Source: Thiogranum sp.
Lineage (GTDB): Bacteria > Pseudomonadota > Gammaproteobacteria > DSM-19610
Length of the DNA: 64,000 nucleotides
Assembly (NCBI GenBank): GCA_024102665.1
Contig: JAGFJP010000061.1
Span: 53,101 to 117,100, forward strand
Direction of reading: 5' to 3'
The notes below the pieces were generated by a model. That model was given only the letters and a program-made list of their open reading frames with translations. It searched no databases and had not been told where the DNA came from. The position numbers and the translations under genes were made by a program. Positions 1-9,920 of this stretch are shown here, in pieces (the stretch's first letter is position 1; each line of letters starts with the position of its first letter).

Positions 1-38
1 TTCACCTAACTTGTTGATTGTAATGCCCACGTACTGAT

Positions 39-54
39 TGGCACGTCCGTTGCT
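39..54 (+). promoter_or_regulatory. Sigma-54 promoter of the flgB operon
   Basis: The sequence TGGCACG, four bases, TTGCT is an exact match to the -24/-12 consensus, with GG at 40-41 and GC at 52-53 separated by exactly ten bases. Transcription would begin near 65. This places the GTG at 55 outside the transcript and supports the ATG at 91 as the flgB start. In relatives such promoters are driven by FleR. Confidence 0.93.
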
Positions 55-90
55 GTGATCTCGACCAAAGCATCACATGCGAGACACAGA

Positions 91-489
91 ATGCCAATTA
101 ACATCGACAAAGCACTGGGAAGCCTTCCTGAGCATCTGTCCGTCTACGGAAAACGTTCGACCGTGCTCGCTTCCAATATTGCAAATGCCGACACTCCCGG
201 ATTCAAGGCGCGCGATCTGGATTTTCGCGCCGCTCTGGGACGTGCCGCTGAACAACAGATCGCTCTCAGAACAACCCGTGGCAATCATATCAGCCATGCC
301 TCCTCAGACGGTCCGGCGCAGCAACTGATGTATCGCGTCCCGCTCCAGCCGTCACTGGACGGCAATACAGTGGACAGTCAGGTCGAGCAGGCTGCGTTCG
401 CGGAGAACGCAGTGCGGTACCAATCGACTCTTACTTTTCTGGGCGGTCGGTTCAACAGCCTGAAACTCGCAATCAAGGGACAATCATAA
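91..489 (+). CDS. flgB: Flagellar proximal rod protein FlgB
   Basis: FlgB is one of the proximal rod proteins that link the MS ring and export gate to the distal rod in the periplasm. The 132-residue product has the family length. It carries the rod/hook signature at about residues 28-40 (SNIANADTPGF) and ends in a helical segment with AENAVRYQ. I chose ATG 91 because the upstream GTG at 55 overlaps the sigma-54 promoter. It is the first gene of flgBCDEFGHIJKL, and its stop codon directly abuts the flgC start. Confidence 0.96.
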   Translation: MPINIDKALGSLPEHLSVYGKRSTVLASNIANADTPGFKARDLDFRAALGRAAEQQIALRTTRGNHISHASSDGPAQQLMYRVPLQPSLDGNTVDSQVEQAAFAENAVRYQSTLTFLGGRFNSLKLAIKGQS

Positions 490-903
490 ATGAGTTTGTT
501 CAATGTTTTCGATATTGCCGGTTCCGCCATGAGCGCGGAGTCAGTGCGACTGAATGTTACTGCCAGTAATCTCGCCAACGCACAGAGCGTGGGCGGCAGC
601 GAGCAAACCACTTATCACGCCCGACATCCTGTGTTTTCTGCGGTATTGAATTCACTCCAGGGCGGTGCAAACACATACGGGGTAAAGGTCAGCGGCATTA
701 TCGAGAGTGCCGCTCCGCTGGAGCAGCGGTATCAGCCTGAGCATCCAATGGCTAACGAAGAAGGGTATGTATTCCTGCCCAACGTCAATCTGGTTGATGA
801 AATGGCCAACATGATATCCGCTTCGCGCTCCTATCAAAGCAATGTTGAAGTAATGAATACATCCAAGCAGATGATGATGGCCACGCTCCGGATCGGACAG
901 TAA
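490..903 (+). CDS. flgC: Flagellar proximal rod protein FlgC
   Basis: FlgC is a second proximal rod subunit. The 137-residue product has the N-terminal motif at about residues 25-32 (ASNLANAQ) and the C-terminal amphipathic helix with VEVMNTSKQMMMATL, both typical of FlgC and needed for axial coiled-coil packing. The ATG follows the flgB stop with no gap, which suggests translational coupling. Length and sequence look normal. Confidence 0.96.
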   Translation: MSLFNVFDIAGSAMSAESVRLNVTASNLANAQSVGGSEQTTYHARHPVFSAVLNSLQGGANTYGVKVSGIIESAAPLEQRYQPEHPMANEEGYVFLPNVNLVDEMANMISASRSYQSNVEVMNTSKQMMMATLRIGQ

Positions 904-931
904 CCGAACCAATGCTCAACAGGGTAGAACC

Positions 932-1606
932 ATGATAAACACACAGAACGGATCACAGGCAATTGACTTGCGTACAGTGCAGGACCTCACTGCCAAGACC
1001 GGGAAAAGCAAGGAACTTGGCCAGCAGGAATTCCTGAAATTGATGACAGCGCAGCTGCAGAATCAGGATCCGACGAAGCCGATGGAGAGCGGGGACTTCC
1101 TTACTCAGATATCGCAGTTTTCCGCTGTCGAGGGCATCGGCGATCTGAACGAGAAATTCGCCGACCTGAGCAACTCGCTCGTCTCCAACCAGGCATTGCA
1201 GGCGGCGAACCTCGTCGGCCGCGAAGTGCTGGCTCCGACCGGTCTGGCTGCCCTGGCCGAGGGTGGCAGTATCAGTGGCAGCGTGGATCTGCCGGCCGCC
1301 AGCAGCGATGTGGCCGTCAATGTCTATGACCAGGCGGGTCAGTTGATTCGCCGGATGGAACTCGGCTCGCAAGCCGCAGGCCCGGTTTCCTTCCAGTGGG
1401 ATGGAATCAGGGATGACGGTCAGTTTGCCCCCGCCGGGACCTACTTTGTAAGTGCCGAAGCAGGCTATAACGGAACCACCGAGGCGGTGGAAACCTTGCT
1501 TGCTTCGGAAGTTCGCAGTGTCACATTGAGCAACAGCGGTGGGTTGCTGCTCGATCTCAACGGAATTGGGTCGCTGGACTTTTCGGAAGTCCGGCAGATC
1601 CTGTAA
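932..1606 (+). CDS. flgD: Hook-capping protein FlgD
   Basis: FlgD caps the growing hook and assists insertion of FlgE subunits; it is not kept in the finished flagellum. The 224-residue product has the conserved N-terminal stretch QQEFLKLMTAQLQNQDPTKP at about residues 31-50, followed by the C-terminal region with FlgD Ig-like and Tudor-like folds (for example FQWDGIRDDGQFAPAGTY). It lies 28 bases after flgC, as expected before flgE. Confidence 0.96.
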   Translation: MINTQNGSQAIDLRTVQDLTAKTGKSKELGQQEFLKLMTAQLQNQDPTKPMESGDFLTQISQFSAVEGIGDLNEKFADLSNSLVSNQALQAANLVGREVLAPTGLAALAEGGSISGSVDLPAASSDVAVNVYDQAGQLIRRMELGSQAAGPVSFQWDGIRDDGQFAPAGTYFVSAEAGYNGTTEAVETLLASEVRSVTLSNSGGLLLDLNGIGSLDFSEVRQIL

Positions 1607-1631
1607 TCGGGTTATCTGAAGGAGAAATGCC

Positions 1632-2849
1632 ATGCCGTTTCGTACTGCCCTTAGTGGTTTAAACTCGTCGTCCGCCGAATTGCGGGTGATTGGCAATAAC
1701 GTGGCCAACGCGAGCACAACAGGTTTCAAGGAGTCCCGTGCCGAATTTGCCGATATCTTCGCAACCTCGAACCTCGGTGTGACCGCGAACGCAATCGGCA
1801 CCGGTGTGCGGGTGTCGTCGGTCTCCCAGCAGTTCACCCAGGGAAACATCGAGTTTACGGATAATAATCTGGACCTGGCTATCAACGGTCAGGGGTTCTT
1901 TCAGCTCAATGACAACGGCGTAAACGTCTATACCCGTTCGGGCCGCTTCGGCGTAGATCGCGACGGCTTCGTTGTCAACAGTCAGCAGCAGCAGCTGAAC
2001 ATCTTCCAGGCCGACCTTAACGGAAACATCACCGGTGCAATGGGTGCGTTGCGGCTGGACCGGTCAGATATTGCGCCGGCGGCGAGCAGCCAGATTGATC
2101 TCAGCGCCAACCTGGACGCGTCATTGAGCCCGCCGCCTACGGCGTTGTTCGATCCGACAGATGCGACCTCTTACAACAACTCGACGTCATTAACGGTGTT
2201 CGACTCGCTGGGAACACCGCATCTGGCGACCATGTACTTCGTCAAAACCGCTACGCCCAATCAATGGGAGACGCGTCTATACATGGACGGCAACGCCCAG
2301 GGCGGTGCCAACACCATCGAGTTTGATAGTACCGGTGCAATCGATACCACAAACTTTCCCAGTACCGTCACCATCGGCGGCATCAATCCAGGTACCGGTG
2401 CAGCCACCATGTCGCTGGACCTGGATTTTTCCAATGCAACTCAGTACGGCAGCAGCTTCAATGTCAGTAACCTTAGCCAGGACGGCTACGCGACGGGGCG
2501 TTTGAGTGGCATCGATATCAGTGATGCAGGTGTGGTTACCTCGCGTTTCACGAACGGACAGTCACGCACGCTTGGGCAGATCGCCGTCGCCACATTCAAT
2601 AACTCGCAGGGCCTGCGCCAGCTCGGCGATACCAGCTGGGCGGAAACGTTCGATTCCGGTGCCCCGCTGGTCGGTGCACCGGGTGCGGGGGCGGCCGGCC
2701 TCATCGAGTCTGGTGCCCTGGAAGGATCGAACGTGGATCTCACAGAGCAATTGGTGAGCATGATCACTGCGCAGCGCAATTTCCAGGCGAATGCGCAGGT
2801 CATTACCACTGCGGATACCATAACCCAGACCATCATCAATATCCGATAG
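1632..2849 (+). CDS. flgE: Flagellar hook protein FlgE
   Basis: FlgE polymerises into the curved hook that acts as a universal joint. The 405-residue product starts MPFRTALSGLNSSS, has the hook signature NNVANASTTGFK at about residues 22-33, a variable middle domain, and the C-terminal axial helix with GSNVDLTEQLV and AQRNFQANAQVI. An AAGGAG ribosome site lies just upstream at 1619-1624. The length fits a hook protein with one extra surface domain. Confidence 0.96.
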   Translation: MPFRTALSGLNSSSAELRVIGNNVANASTTGFKESRAEFADIFATSNLGVTANAIGTGVRVSSVSQQFTQGNIEFTDNNLDLAINGQGFFQLNDNGVNVYTRSGRFGVDRDGFVVNSQQQQLNIFQADLNGNITGAMGALRLDRSDIAPAASSQIDLSANLDASLSPPPTALFDPTDATSYNNSTSLTVFDSLGTPHLATMYFVKTATPNQWETRLYMDGNAQGGANTIEFDSTGAIDTTNFPSTVTIGGINPGTGAATMSLDLDFSNATQYGSSFNVSNLSQDGYATGRLSGIDISDAGVVTSRFTNGQSRTLGQIAVATFNNSQGLRQLGDTSWAETFDSGAPLVGAPGAGAAGLIESGALEGSNVDLTEQLVSMITAQRNFQANAQVITTADTITQTIINIR

Positions 2850-2868
2850 GATTTGGCAGGAGCGGATC

Positions 2869-3609
2869 ATGGACAGAGTTGTGTTTGTCATGGCAAGTGG
2901 TGCCAAACAGCTGATGCACGCTCAGACGATCAACAGCAACAATCTGGCCAACGCCAATACTGTTGGTTTCCAGGCCGACCTGGCAAGGATCCACGCTCAG
3001 TTCGTCGACGGGCCCGGCCACGGGAGCCGGGCCTACGCCGTTGCCGATGGCGGTGGAGCCAGCTACGAAAAAGGGCCGGTTCAGTCCACCGGGCGTTCTC
3101 TCGACGTTGCCGTCAACGGGGATGGCTGGCTTGCGGTGCAGGCGCCCGACGGTAGCGAAGGTTATACCCGTGCCGGCAACCTGCGCATAAATATTAACGG
3201 CCAGATGTTAACCGGCGCCGGTCATCCGGTAATGGGCGAGGCCGGCCCGATTGTGGTTCCGGAACATGAGAAGCTGGAGATCGGTTCAGACGGCGTTATC
3301 AGCGTGCGCCCTATCGGCCAGTCGCCAAACACGCTGGCGGAAGTCGGGCGCATCAAGCTGGTTGCGCCGGAGCACCGGGATCTGGTGAAGGGTGAAGACG
3401 GGTTGTTGCGCATGCGCGATGGGGTGCCTGCATCGGCGAGCGCTGACGTAACGCTCATAGGCGGAGCGCTCGAATCGAGTAACGTCAATACCGTTGAAGC
3501 TCTGGTGGACATGATCAGCCTGGCAAGACAGTTTGAAATGTCGGTAAAGGTCATGCAAACCGCCAAGGAAATGGATGAACAGAGCACTCAGGTTATGAAC
3601 CTGGGTTAG
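2869..3609 (+). CDS. flgF: Flagellar distal rod protein FlgF
   Basis: FlgF forms part of the rod together with FlgB, FlgC and FlgG. The 246-residue product has the N-terminal motif INSNNLANANTVGFQ near residues 21-35 and the C-terminal rod helix ESSNVNTVEALVDMISLARQ. It follows flgE by 19 bases and has an AGGAG ribosome site. Size and order are normal for the family. Confidence 0.95.
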   Translation: MDRVVFVMASGAKQLMHAQTINSNNLANANTVGFQADLARIHAQFVDGPGHGSRAYAVADGGGASYEKGPVQSTGRSLDVAVNGDGWLAVQAPDGSEGYTRAGNLRININGQMLTGAGHPVMGEAGPIVVPEHEKLEIGSDGVISVRPIGQSPNTLAEVGRIKLVAPEHRDLVKGEDGLLRMRDGVPASASADVTLIGGALESSNVNTVEALVDMISLARQFEMSVKVMQTAKEMDEQSTQVMNLG

Positions 3610-3635
3610 TACTTTCGCAATAACGAGGACATAAC

Positions 3636-4421
3636 ATGTTCAAGGCATTATGGGTAGCGAAGACAGGACTGGAAGCACAACAAACGCGCATGAGCGTGAT
3701 ATCCAACAACCTGGCCAACGTGAACACAACGGGATTCAAGAAAGATCGCGCCGTTTTCGAAGATCTTCTGTATCAAAATGTACGCCAGGTCGGTGCCCAG
3801 TCTTCGCAGGACACCCGTTTGCCTTCGGGTTTCCAGACAGGCACCGGTGTGCGCACCGTCGCAACGGAAAAACTGCATACGCTCGGCAATATTGTCCAGA
3901 CTGAAAACAGTCTCGATGTCGCGGTGCAGGGGCGGGGATTCTTTCAGGTGCTTCAGCCGGACGGAAACCTGGCGTATACGCGGGACGGATCGTTCAAAAT
4001 GGACGAGACCGGACAGCTGGTGACGGCGAGTGGCTATGTCATTCAGCCAGCCATCACCATACCCAGCAACGCCACCAGCATCACGATCGGCTCGGATGGT
4101 GTTGTCTCCGCGCTGGTTCCGGGCAATGCGGCTCCCACCCAGCTCGGAAGCATCCAGCTCGCCGATTTCATTAACCCGGGAGGGCTGCAGGCGATCGGTC
4201 AGAATCTGTACCTTGAAACCGCCGCAAGTGGATCACCGTCGACGGGAAACCCGGGTCTCAACGGAGTGGGATCAGTAATACAGGGAGCTCTGGAAACCTC
4301 CAACGTTAACGTAGTCGAAGAGCTCGTCAACATGATTGAAGCACAGCGCGCCTATGAAATGAATTCCAAGGCGATACAGGGCACCGACCGGATGTTGCAG
4401 TTCGTGACATCGAACCTCTAA
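3636..4421 (+). CDS. flgG: Flagellar distal rod protein FlgG
   Basis: FlgG builds the distal rod that passes through the P and L rings. The 261-residue product is a typical FlgG: it starts [16 protein letters not shown], carries [20 protein letters not shown] near residues 22-41, and ends with [20 protein letters not shown] plus [12 protein letters not shown]. Conservation is very high throughout. It lies 26 bases after flgF and 33 bases before flgH. Confidence 0.97.
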   Translation: MFKALWVAKTGLEAQQTRMSVISNNLANVNTTGFKKDRAVFEDLLYQNVRQVGAQSSQDTRLPSGFQTGTGVRTVATEKLHTLGNIVQTENSLDVAVQGRGFFQVLQPDGNLAYTRDGSFKMDETGQLVTASGYVIQPAITIPSNATSITIGSDGVVSALVPGNAAPTQLGSIQLADFINPGGLQAIGQNLYLETAASGSPSTGNPGLNGVGSVIQGALETSNVNVVEELVNMIEAQRAYEMNSKAIQGTDRMLQFVTSNL

Positions 4422-4454
4422 ACCTGGCAGCAAAGCATTCTGGACGGAAAGTGT

Positions 4455-5168
4455 ATGAATGATCTACGAACAGCTCTGACCATCGTGCTTGCCAGCCTGG
4501 TGCTGCTGGTGACTGGTTGCGCCACGACACCGCGGCCTCACGACACCTATCGCCCCACAATGCCGCCTGCTGATGTTTCCGCAGAACTCGCCAATGGTTC
4601 GATTTATCAGGCGCATGGTGACGTGCGCCTGTTCGAGGACGTAAAAGCACGCCGCATCGGGGATGTCATCACTGTAGTTCTTAAGGAAAGCACCTCGGCC
4701 TCAAAGTCAGCGAAGACCACGGCTGACAAGAATCAGGAAACTGCTATCGCCAGTCCTACCATTCTTGGCGCCATACCGACTTTCAACGCACCGGGTCTGA
4801 TTCCGCTGGACAGCAATCGCAACAATACCCTTGAGGCGAATTTGAGCGGGACACGGGCTTTCGAAGGAGAAGCGGATTCCAGTCAGAGCAACAGCCTTAG
4901 CGGCAGCATCACTGTAACAATTGCTGATGTACTGCCCAACGGCAATCTGGTTGTGCGGGGGGAAAAATGGCTGACCCTCAACCAGGGCGAGGAGTTTATC
5001 CAGATATCGGGCATGGTGCGACCACAAGACATCAGCACCGCGAACACCATTGCATCTACACAGATCGCCGATGCTCGCATTACATACAGCGGAAAGGGCT
5101 TTCTTTCGGAATCGAACCAGATGGGCTGGCTGGCGCGCTTTTTCAACCATCCGGTATGGCCATTCTAG
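4455..5168 (+). CDS. flgH: Flagellar L-ring lipoprotein FlgH
   Basis: FlgH forms the outer-membrane bushing for the rod. The 237-residue product begins with a lipoprotein signal peptide ending in a lipobox (LVTGC, cysteine near residue 22). The mature part has the conserved [20 protein letters not shown] segment near residues 56-75 and [15 protein letters not shown] near residues 165-180. An L ring implies a diderm cell. The next gene, flgI, supplies the P ring. Confidence 0.96.
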   Translation: MNDLRTALTIVLASLVLLVTGCATTPRPHDTYRPTMPPADVSAELANGSIYQAHGDVRLFEDVKARRIGDVITVVLKESTSASKSAKTTADKNQETAIASPTILGAIPTFNAPGLIPLDSNRNNTLEANLSGTRAFEGEADSSQSNSLSGSITVTIADVLPNGNLVVRGEKWLTLNQGEEFIQISGMVRPQDISTANTIASTQIADARITYSGKGFLSESNQMGWLARFFNHPVWPF

Positions 5169-5187
5169 AAAAAAGGATCAGCAAATC

Positions 5188-6288
5188 ATGATGCGTAAAC
5201 TGCTAGCCGTTCTGGTACTTCTCGCTTTCGCCAACACAGCCTGGGCGGAACGCATCAAGGATCTCGCGCATCTGGCGGGTGTTCGGGATAACCAGCTCGT
5301 GGGTTACGGGCTGGTTGTGGGTCTGGATGGAAGCGGCGATCAAACCAGTCAGACGCCGTTCACCGTGCAGAGCCTGAAAAATATGTTACAGCAGTTTGGC
5401 ATTACACTGCCGCCTGGAACCAATCCGCAGTTGAAGAACGTCGCTGCAGTGGCAGTACATGCCAGTCTGCCCGCATTCGCCAAGGTAGGACAAACCATCG
5501 ATGTAACGGTGTCATCGATCGGTAACGCGAAAAGTCTGCGTGGCGGAACCCTGCTCATGGTGCCGCTCAAGGGTGCGGACGGTCGGGTTTACGCCATTGC
5601 ACAGGGCGACTTGCTGGTCAGCGGCCTGAATGCTTCGGGAAGTGACGGATCAAGTATCACGGTGAATGTACCGAGCGTGGGCAGCATTCCCAATGGCGCC
5701 ACCGTCGAAAGAACCGTGCAAAACCCTTTCCATGACGGCGATTACATTACGTTTAATCTGAATCGCTCGGATTTTACCACGGCGAACCGGCTGGCAGAGG
5801 CGATCAACGAAACTGTTGGTTCAGGGATCGCGCAGCCGGTCGATTCCGTTTCGATTCGCGTGAGCGCGCCGCACGATCCTGCGCAAAGGGTGGCATTTGC
5901 ATCACTGGTGGAAAATATTGCCGTGGAACCCGGTGAATCCGCGGCAAGGGTAATCGTTAATTCCAGAACCGGTACGGTGGTCATTGGAGCCAAGGTCAAG
6001 ATACTGCCTGCGGCGGTGTCGCACGGGTCGCTGGTGGTGACCATCACCGAGGACACGCAAGTCAGCCAGCCTGGCGCATTCTCCAGTGGCCGGACGGCTG
6101 TCACCCCACAAAGTGATATCGACGTTGGTGTCGCTGGCAACAGGATGTTCTTGCTTGATTCGGGCATTACCTTGCAGGAGGTCGTAGACGCGGTGAATCG
6201 CGTGGGCGCAACACCCGGAGATCTGGTGGCGATACTTCAGGCGCTGAAGCAGGCAGGTGCGTTGCGTGCCGAGCTGATGGTTATTTGA
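5188..6288 (+). CDS. flgI: Flagellar P-ring protein FlgI
   Basis: FlgI forms the periplasmic ring around the rod. With the ATG at 5188 the product is 366 residues and begins with a clean Sec signal peptide ([16 protein letters not shown]) followed by [20 protein letters not shown], the invariant start of mature FlgI. The reading frame is open further upstream into flgH, but that extension would bury the signal peptide. An AAGGA ribosome site lies near 5173. Confidence 0.96.
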   Translation: MMRKLLAVLVLLAFANTAWAERIKDLAHLAGVRDNQLVGYGLVVGLDGSGDQTSQTPFTVQSLKNMLQQFGITLPPGTNPQLKNVAAVAVHASLPAFAKVGQTIDVTVSSIGNAKSLRGGTLLMVPLKGADGRVYAIAQGDLLVSGLNASGSDGSSITVNVPSVGSIPNGATVERTVQNPFHDGDYITFNLNRSDFTTANRLAEAINETVGSGIAQPVDSVSIRVSAPHDPAQRVAFASLVENIAVEPGESAARVIVNSRTGTVVIGAKVKILPAAVSHGSLVVTITEDTQVSQPGAFSSGRTAVTPQSDIDVGVAGNRMFLLDSGITLQEVVDAVNRVGATPGDLVAILQALKQAGALRAELMVI

Positions 6289-6303
6289 TCGACTGGATAA
6301 GTC

Positions 6304-7242
6304 ATGACAGCATCCTTGTCAAAAACCGATGTTTACACTGACTTCCAGGGGTTGTCAGCGCTGCGCACACAAGCCCGGGGTGGTCGGGAAGAAACCCTCC
6401 GTGAAGTGGCGGGGCAATTCGAGGCGTTGTTCATTCAAATGATGCTGAAGAGCATGCGCGACGCGAGTCTCGGCGAAGGTTTGCTGGACAACGACCAAAC
6501 CCAGACTTACCAGGCGATGTTTGACAAGCAGATCGCCATAGATATGAGTTCAGGACGTGGTATCGGTCTTTCTGAAATGATCGTTCGCCAGCTGGGCGGG
6601 GCCGGTATAGAGACGCGGGCGGCTGATGCCCGACAGGCATCGCCGAACGACATACCGCAGGCGAGGGCGCAACAGTCGCTATCCACTGTGCCGGTCGCTG
6701 ATGAAAAGTCGGTCAAGCCGGCAGTTGGCTGGAAACCTGATACACCTGAAGCATTCGTAACACATCTGTGGCCGCACGCCAAACGCACCGCCGATCAATT
6801 GGGGGTAAAGCCGGAAGCCTTGCTGGCTCAGGCGGCGCTGGAGACCGGCTGGGGAAGGCACATGATCATCGGCAGCGACGGTCGCAACAGCAATAATTTG
6901 TTCGGGATCAAGGCCGACTCACGCTGGAAAGGCGGTCGCGTGGCAACCGAGACGATCGAATATCGCGATGGTCTGGTGCGGAAGGAAAGGGCGCATTTTC
7001 GCGCCTACGCCTCAGTGGCAGAAAGCTTCAGCGATTATGCTGAATTCCTCACTGGCAATCCACGGTACAGAAAAGCGCTCGACTCGGGAGCTGATGCGCG
7101 CGAATTCACCCGTGCTCTTGCGGCAGCCGGCTATGCTACAGACCCCGAATATTCCGCCAAGATCGACCAGATCATGGGCAGCAACCGGTTCCGAGACGCG
7201 CTGGGTGAAATCAAGGAACCCGGCCTTGCGCCGTTAAGCTGA
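6304..7242 (+). CDS. flgJ: Rod-assembly muramidase FlgJ (two-domain form)
   Basis: FlgJ caps the growing rod and locally opens peptidoglycan. The 312-residue product has both halves: an N-terminal rod-binding domain (about residues 25-105, with QFEALFIQMMLKSMRDAS) and a C-terminal glucosaminidase domain (about 150-300, with ALLAQAALETGWG and NNLFGIKA). The acidic residue in the ALETGWG motif is the expected catalytic glutamate. The two-domain form is typical of gamma- and betaproteobacteria. Confidence 0.96.
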   Translation: MTASLSKTDVYTDFQGLSALRTQARGGREETLREVAGQFEALFIQMMLKSMRDASLGEGLLDNDQTQTYQAMFDKQIAIDMSSGRGIGLSEMIVRQLGGAGIETRAADARQASPNDIPQARAQQSLSTVPVADEKSVKPAVGWKPDTPEAFVTHLWPHAKRTADQLGVKPEALLAQAALETGWGRHMIIGSDGRNSNNLFGIKADSRWKGGRVATETIEYRDGLVRKERAHFRAYASVAESFSDYAEFLTGNPRYRKALDSGADAREFTRALAAAGYATDPEYSAKIDQIMGSNRFRDALGEIKEPGLAPLS

Positions 7243-7305
7243 GAGGCGAGGTAGCAGTATGCAAGTATCCGGTTTGATCGTATTGCGAACAGAGGAGACC
7301 GCGCC

Positions 7306-8955
7306 GTGGCAGTAGGTATCCTGGGTACGGCCGTTTCCGGTCTGCAGGCCTTCCAACGTGGTATTTCGGTTGCCGGGCATAATATCAGCAATGCGAATAC
7401 CGACGGCTATTCCCGTCAACGCGTCGAACTCGGCACCCGGCCTCCCGGTTTCACCGGTGCCGGTTTCGTCGGTAATGGCGTGCAGATCGACAACATCCAG
7501 CGCATGTTCGATGAATTCGCAGTGACGAATTTGCGCAATACCACGAGCTCCAGTAGCCAGTATGACACGCTTGCGCTGTTTTCAGGGCGCATCTCGAACC
7601 TGCTCAGCGATGAGCATGCCGGGCTCAATGGCGGACTGGAGAACTTTTTCAATGCTGTTCAGAATGTGGCGGACGATCCTTCCTCGATGCCCGCCAGGCA
7701 ACTGATGCTGGCCGAGAGTGAATCCCTGACTGGGCGGTTCCGGAACCTCGATGCGCAGCTCGATTCGATGACCGGTGAGATAAACAGTGGCCTTGGCAAT
7801 ATTGTTTCCGAGATCAACGGTCTGAGCAACCAGATAGCGGACATAAACAAAAGCATCGTCGATGTCAGCAACCAGAGTAACAGCGAGCGTCCGAACGATC
7901 TGCTTGACAGGCGCGATCAACTGATAGCTCGCTTGTCCGAGCTGGTGTCGGTGCGCACGATTGAACAGGACAATGGCGCAGTTAATGTGTTTGTCGGAAC
8001 AGGGCAGTCACTGGTTACCGGGTTTCTGTCTTCGCAACTCTCGACAGCTCCCAACAATTTCGATGCAAGCAGGCTGGAGATCGCCATCAACAATGGTCCC
8101 ATCGCCGCTGTCATTACCGGCAACCTGACCGGGGGCAAGCTTGGTGCCACGCTCGACTTTCGTGACCAGATGCTTGACCCGGTGAAGAACGCACTCGGGC
8201 GAATCGCGGTCGCTCTGGGAACGGAGTTCAATCGCCAGCATAGCCTCGGAATGGACCTGGATGGAGCCAACGGCGCTGACTTCTTTGCCATTACCGCGCC
8301 GGTCGTCGCGGCGAACGTGAACAATGCAGGTGCGGCCGTCATTACAGCCAGCTTTGACAATGCGAACATCGATGACCTGACAACCGAGAACTACATCCTG
8401 GCCTACGACGGTGTCGCCTGGTCACTGAGCCATGCAAGCGATGGGCAGGCGGTAGCCATGTCGGGCGCAGGGCCTTACTTCGCGGACGGGATCCGGATCG
8501 ATATCGCCGGCGGTGCCGCCGCGGGTGACCGCTTCCTGATTCAACCCACTGAATCGGGCGCGGCGGGTATCTCTACGCTGATCAGCAATGCCCGTGAGAT
8601 TGCTGCGGCGGCTCCCGCTGCCGGTCCGGCTCCGGGTGACAACCGCAATGCCTTGTTATTGGCGGATTTGCAGAACTCGCAGAGCATGGAGGGAGGGACG
8701 ACCAACTTCCAGGGTGCCTACGCTCAATTGGTCGGAAAGCTCGGAACCCAAACCCGTTCTGCGCAGATCAACGCGGAGGCCCAGGCAGCATTGCTGAGCC
8801 AGGCGCAGGCAACACGCGATACCATTTCGGGCGTCAATCTCGATGAGGAAGCCGCCGATTTGCTGCGCTTTCAGCAGGCCTATCAAGCGATTGCCCAGGT
8901 TATTTCTGTCGCGGATTCGACCTTCCAGACTCTTCTGAGCGCGGTGCGGAGATAG
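7306..8955 (+). CDS. flgK: Hook-filament junction protein FlgK (HAP1)
   Basis: FlgK is the first hook-associated protein, joining hook to filament. The 549-residue product has the N-terminal motif SVAGHNISNANTDGYSRQRV near residues 23-42 and the C-terminal helix GVNLDEEAADLLRFQQAYQA. The GTG start at 7306 is preceded by AGAGGAGA at 7291-7298. It lies 63 bases after flgJ and two bases before flgL. No promoter could be supported in that gap. Confidence 0.95.
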   Translation: MAVGILGTAVSGLQAFQRGISVAGHNISNANTDGYSRQRVELGTRPPGFTGAGFVGNGVQIDNIQRMFDEFAVTNLRNTTSSSSQYDTLALFSGRISNLLSDEHAGLNGGLENFFNAVQNVADDPSSMPARQLMLAESESLTGRFRNLDAQLDSMTGEINSGLGNIVSEINGLSNQIADINKSIVDVSNQSNSERPNDLLDRRDQLIARLSELVSVRTIEQDNGAVNVFVGTGQSLVTGFLSSQLSTAPNNFDASRLEIAINNGPIAAVITGNLTGGKLGATLDFRDQMLDPVKNALGRIAVALGTEFNRQHSLGMDLDGANGADFFAITAPVVAANVNNAGAAVITASFDNANIDDLTTENYILAYDGVAWSLSHASDGQAVAMSGAGPYFADGIRIDIAGGAAAGDRFLIQPTESGAAGISTLISNAREIAAAAPAAGPAPGDNRNALLLADLQNSQSMEGGTTNFQGAYAQLVGKLGTQTRSAQINAEAQAALLSQAQATRDTISGVNLDEEAADLLRFQQAYQAIAQVISVADSTFQTLLSAVRR

Positions 8956-8957
8956 TC

Positions 8958-9860
8958 GTGAGAATAAGCAGCCTGCAATTGTTTCGCCAGGGCATAAACG
9001 CCATCCTTGACCAGCAGACACGGCTTGCGGAAACGCAGAACCAGCTTTCTACCGGCAAGCGCATCGTGAGTCCGGCTGATGATCCCACCGGTGCAGCTCA
9101 ACTGGTAGGGCTCTCGGAAACGGCACGGCTGACGGAACAATACCAACGCAATGGAGAACAGGCGAGGGTACGACTCGAGCTCGAAGATCTCACGCTGAGC
9201 GCGGTCGGCGACAGTTTGCAGCGGGTCAGGGAACTTGCTGTCAGAGGCCTGAACGATACCAATGGTGCAGAGGAACGGACGGCGATAGCGCAAGAAGTTC
9301 GCCAGCTCCTGGATGAGATGATCGGTCTCGCCAATCGCAAGGACGGCACCGGTAACTATATGTTTGCCGGGTTTCAGGTGAACACCGAGCCATTTACCGA
9401 CAACGGAGCCGGCACCTTTGTATATGCAGGCGATAGCGGCCAGCGGCAGATTCAGATCGCATCAGGCCGTCAGGTGCGCGACGGGGATTCCGGTCAGGCT
9501 GTGTTCCTGGATATTCCGCGAACGTCAGGTGGAACAGAAAATGTTTTCACCACATTGTATACCCTGGCCACCGATCTGGAGGCGAACGCTCCGAACGGAA
9601 ACAGCCTCAACCAGCTGGACAATGCAATAAATCATGTGCTGGAAATACGCGCTACGGTTGGTGCGCGCCTTAACGCTGTTGATAGCCAGAACGCTATTAA
9701 CGAATCTTTTCTGCTTCAACTCGAACAAACGCGATCCGCGATAGAAGATCTCGACTATGCCGAGGCCGCGAGCAGGCTGAGCCGGGAAAGCATCACTTTG
9801 CAGGCGGCGCAGCAGGCATTTGTGAAGGTTCAGAATCTGAATCTGTTTAATTTCCTCTAG
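8958..9860 (+). CDS. flgL: Hook-filament junction protein FlgL (HAP3)
   Basis: FlgL forms the second junction zone and resembles flagellin at both ends. The 300-residue product begins MRISSLQLFRQGINAILDQQ, has TGKRIVSPADDPTGAAQL near residues 33-50, and ends with SRLSRESITLQAAQQAFVKV. It uses a GTG start. It is the last gene of this flagellar block; downstream lies a convergent minus-strand gene (pldA) 60 bases away. Confidence 0.95.
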   Translation: MRISSLQLFRQGINAILDQQTRLAETQNQLSTGKRIVSPADDPTGAAQLVGLSETARLTEQYQRNGEQARVRLELEDLTLSAVGDSLQRVRELAVRGLNDTNGAEERTAIAQEVRQLLDEMIGLANRKDGTGNYMFAGFQVNTEPFTDNGAGTFVYAGDSGQRQIQIASGRQVRDGDSGQAVFLDIPRTSGGTENVFTTLYTLATDLEANAPNGNSLNQLDNAINHVLEIRATVGARLNAVDSQNAINESFLLQLEQTRSAIEDLDYAEAASRLSRESITLQAAQQAFVKVQNLNLFNFL

Positions 9861-9920
9861 ACAACATGCGTTTTCCGCGTTTATTGCAGAATCGTCCTTA
9901 GACCCGATACTAACTCAAGC

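Noticed and set aside
55..90. GTG at 55 as the flgB start
   Set aside because: It lies inside the -12 region of a perfect sigma-54 promoter and upstream of the predicted transcript; ATG 91 gives the usual FlgB length.
953..1885. 310-codon minus-strand frame opposite flgD
   Set aside because: It has no recognisable domain and lies wholly opposite flgD and the start of flgE, which are certain; codon structure follows flgD.
5050..5187. Upstream extension of flgI
   Set aside because: It overlaps flgH and would put the signal peptide inside the protein.
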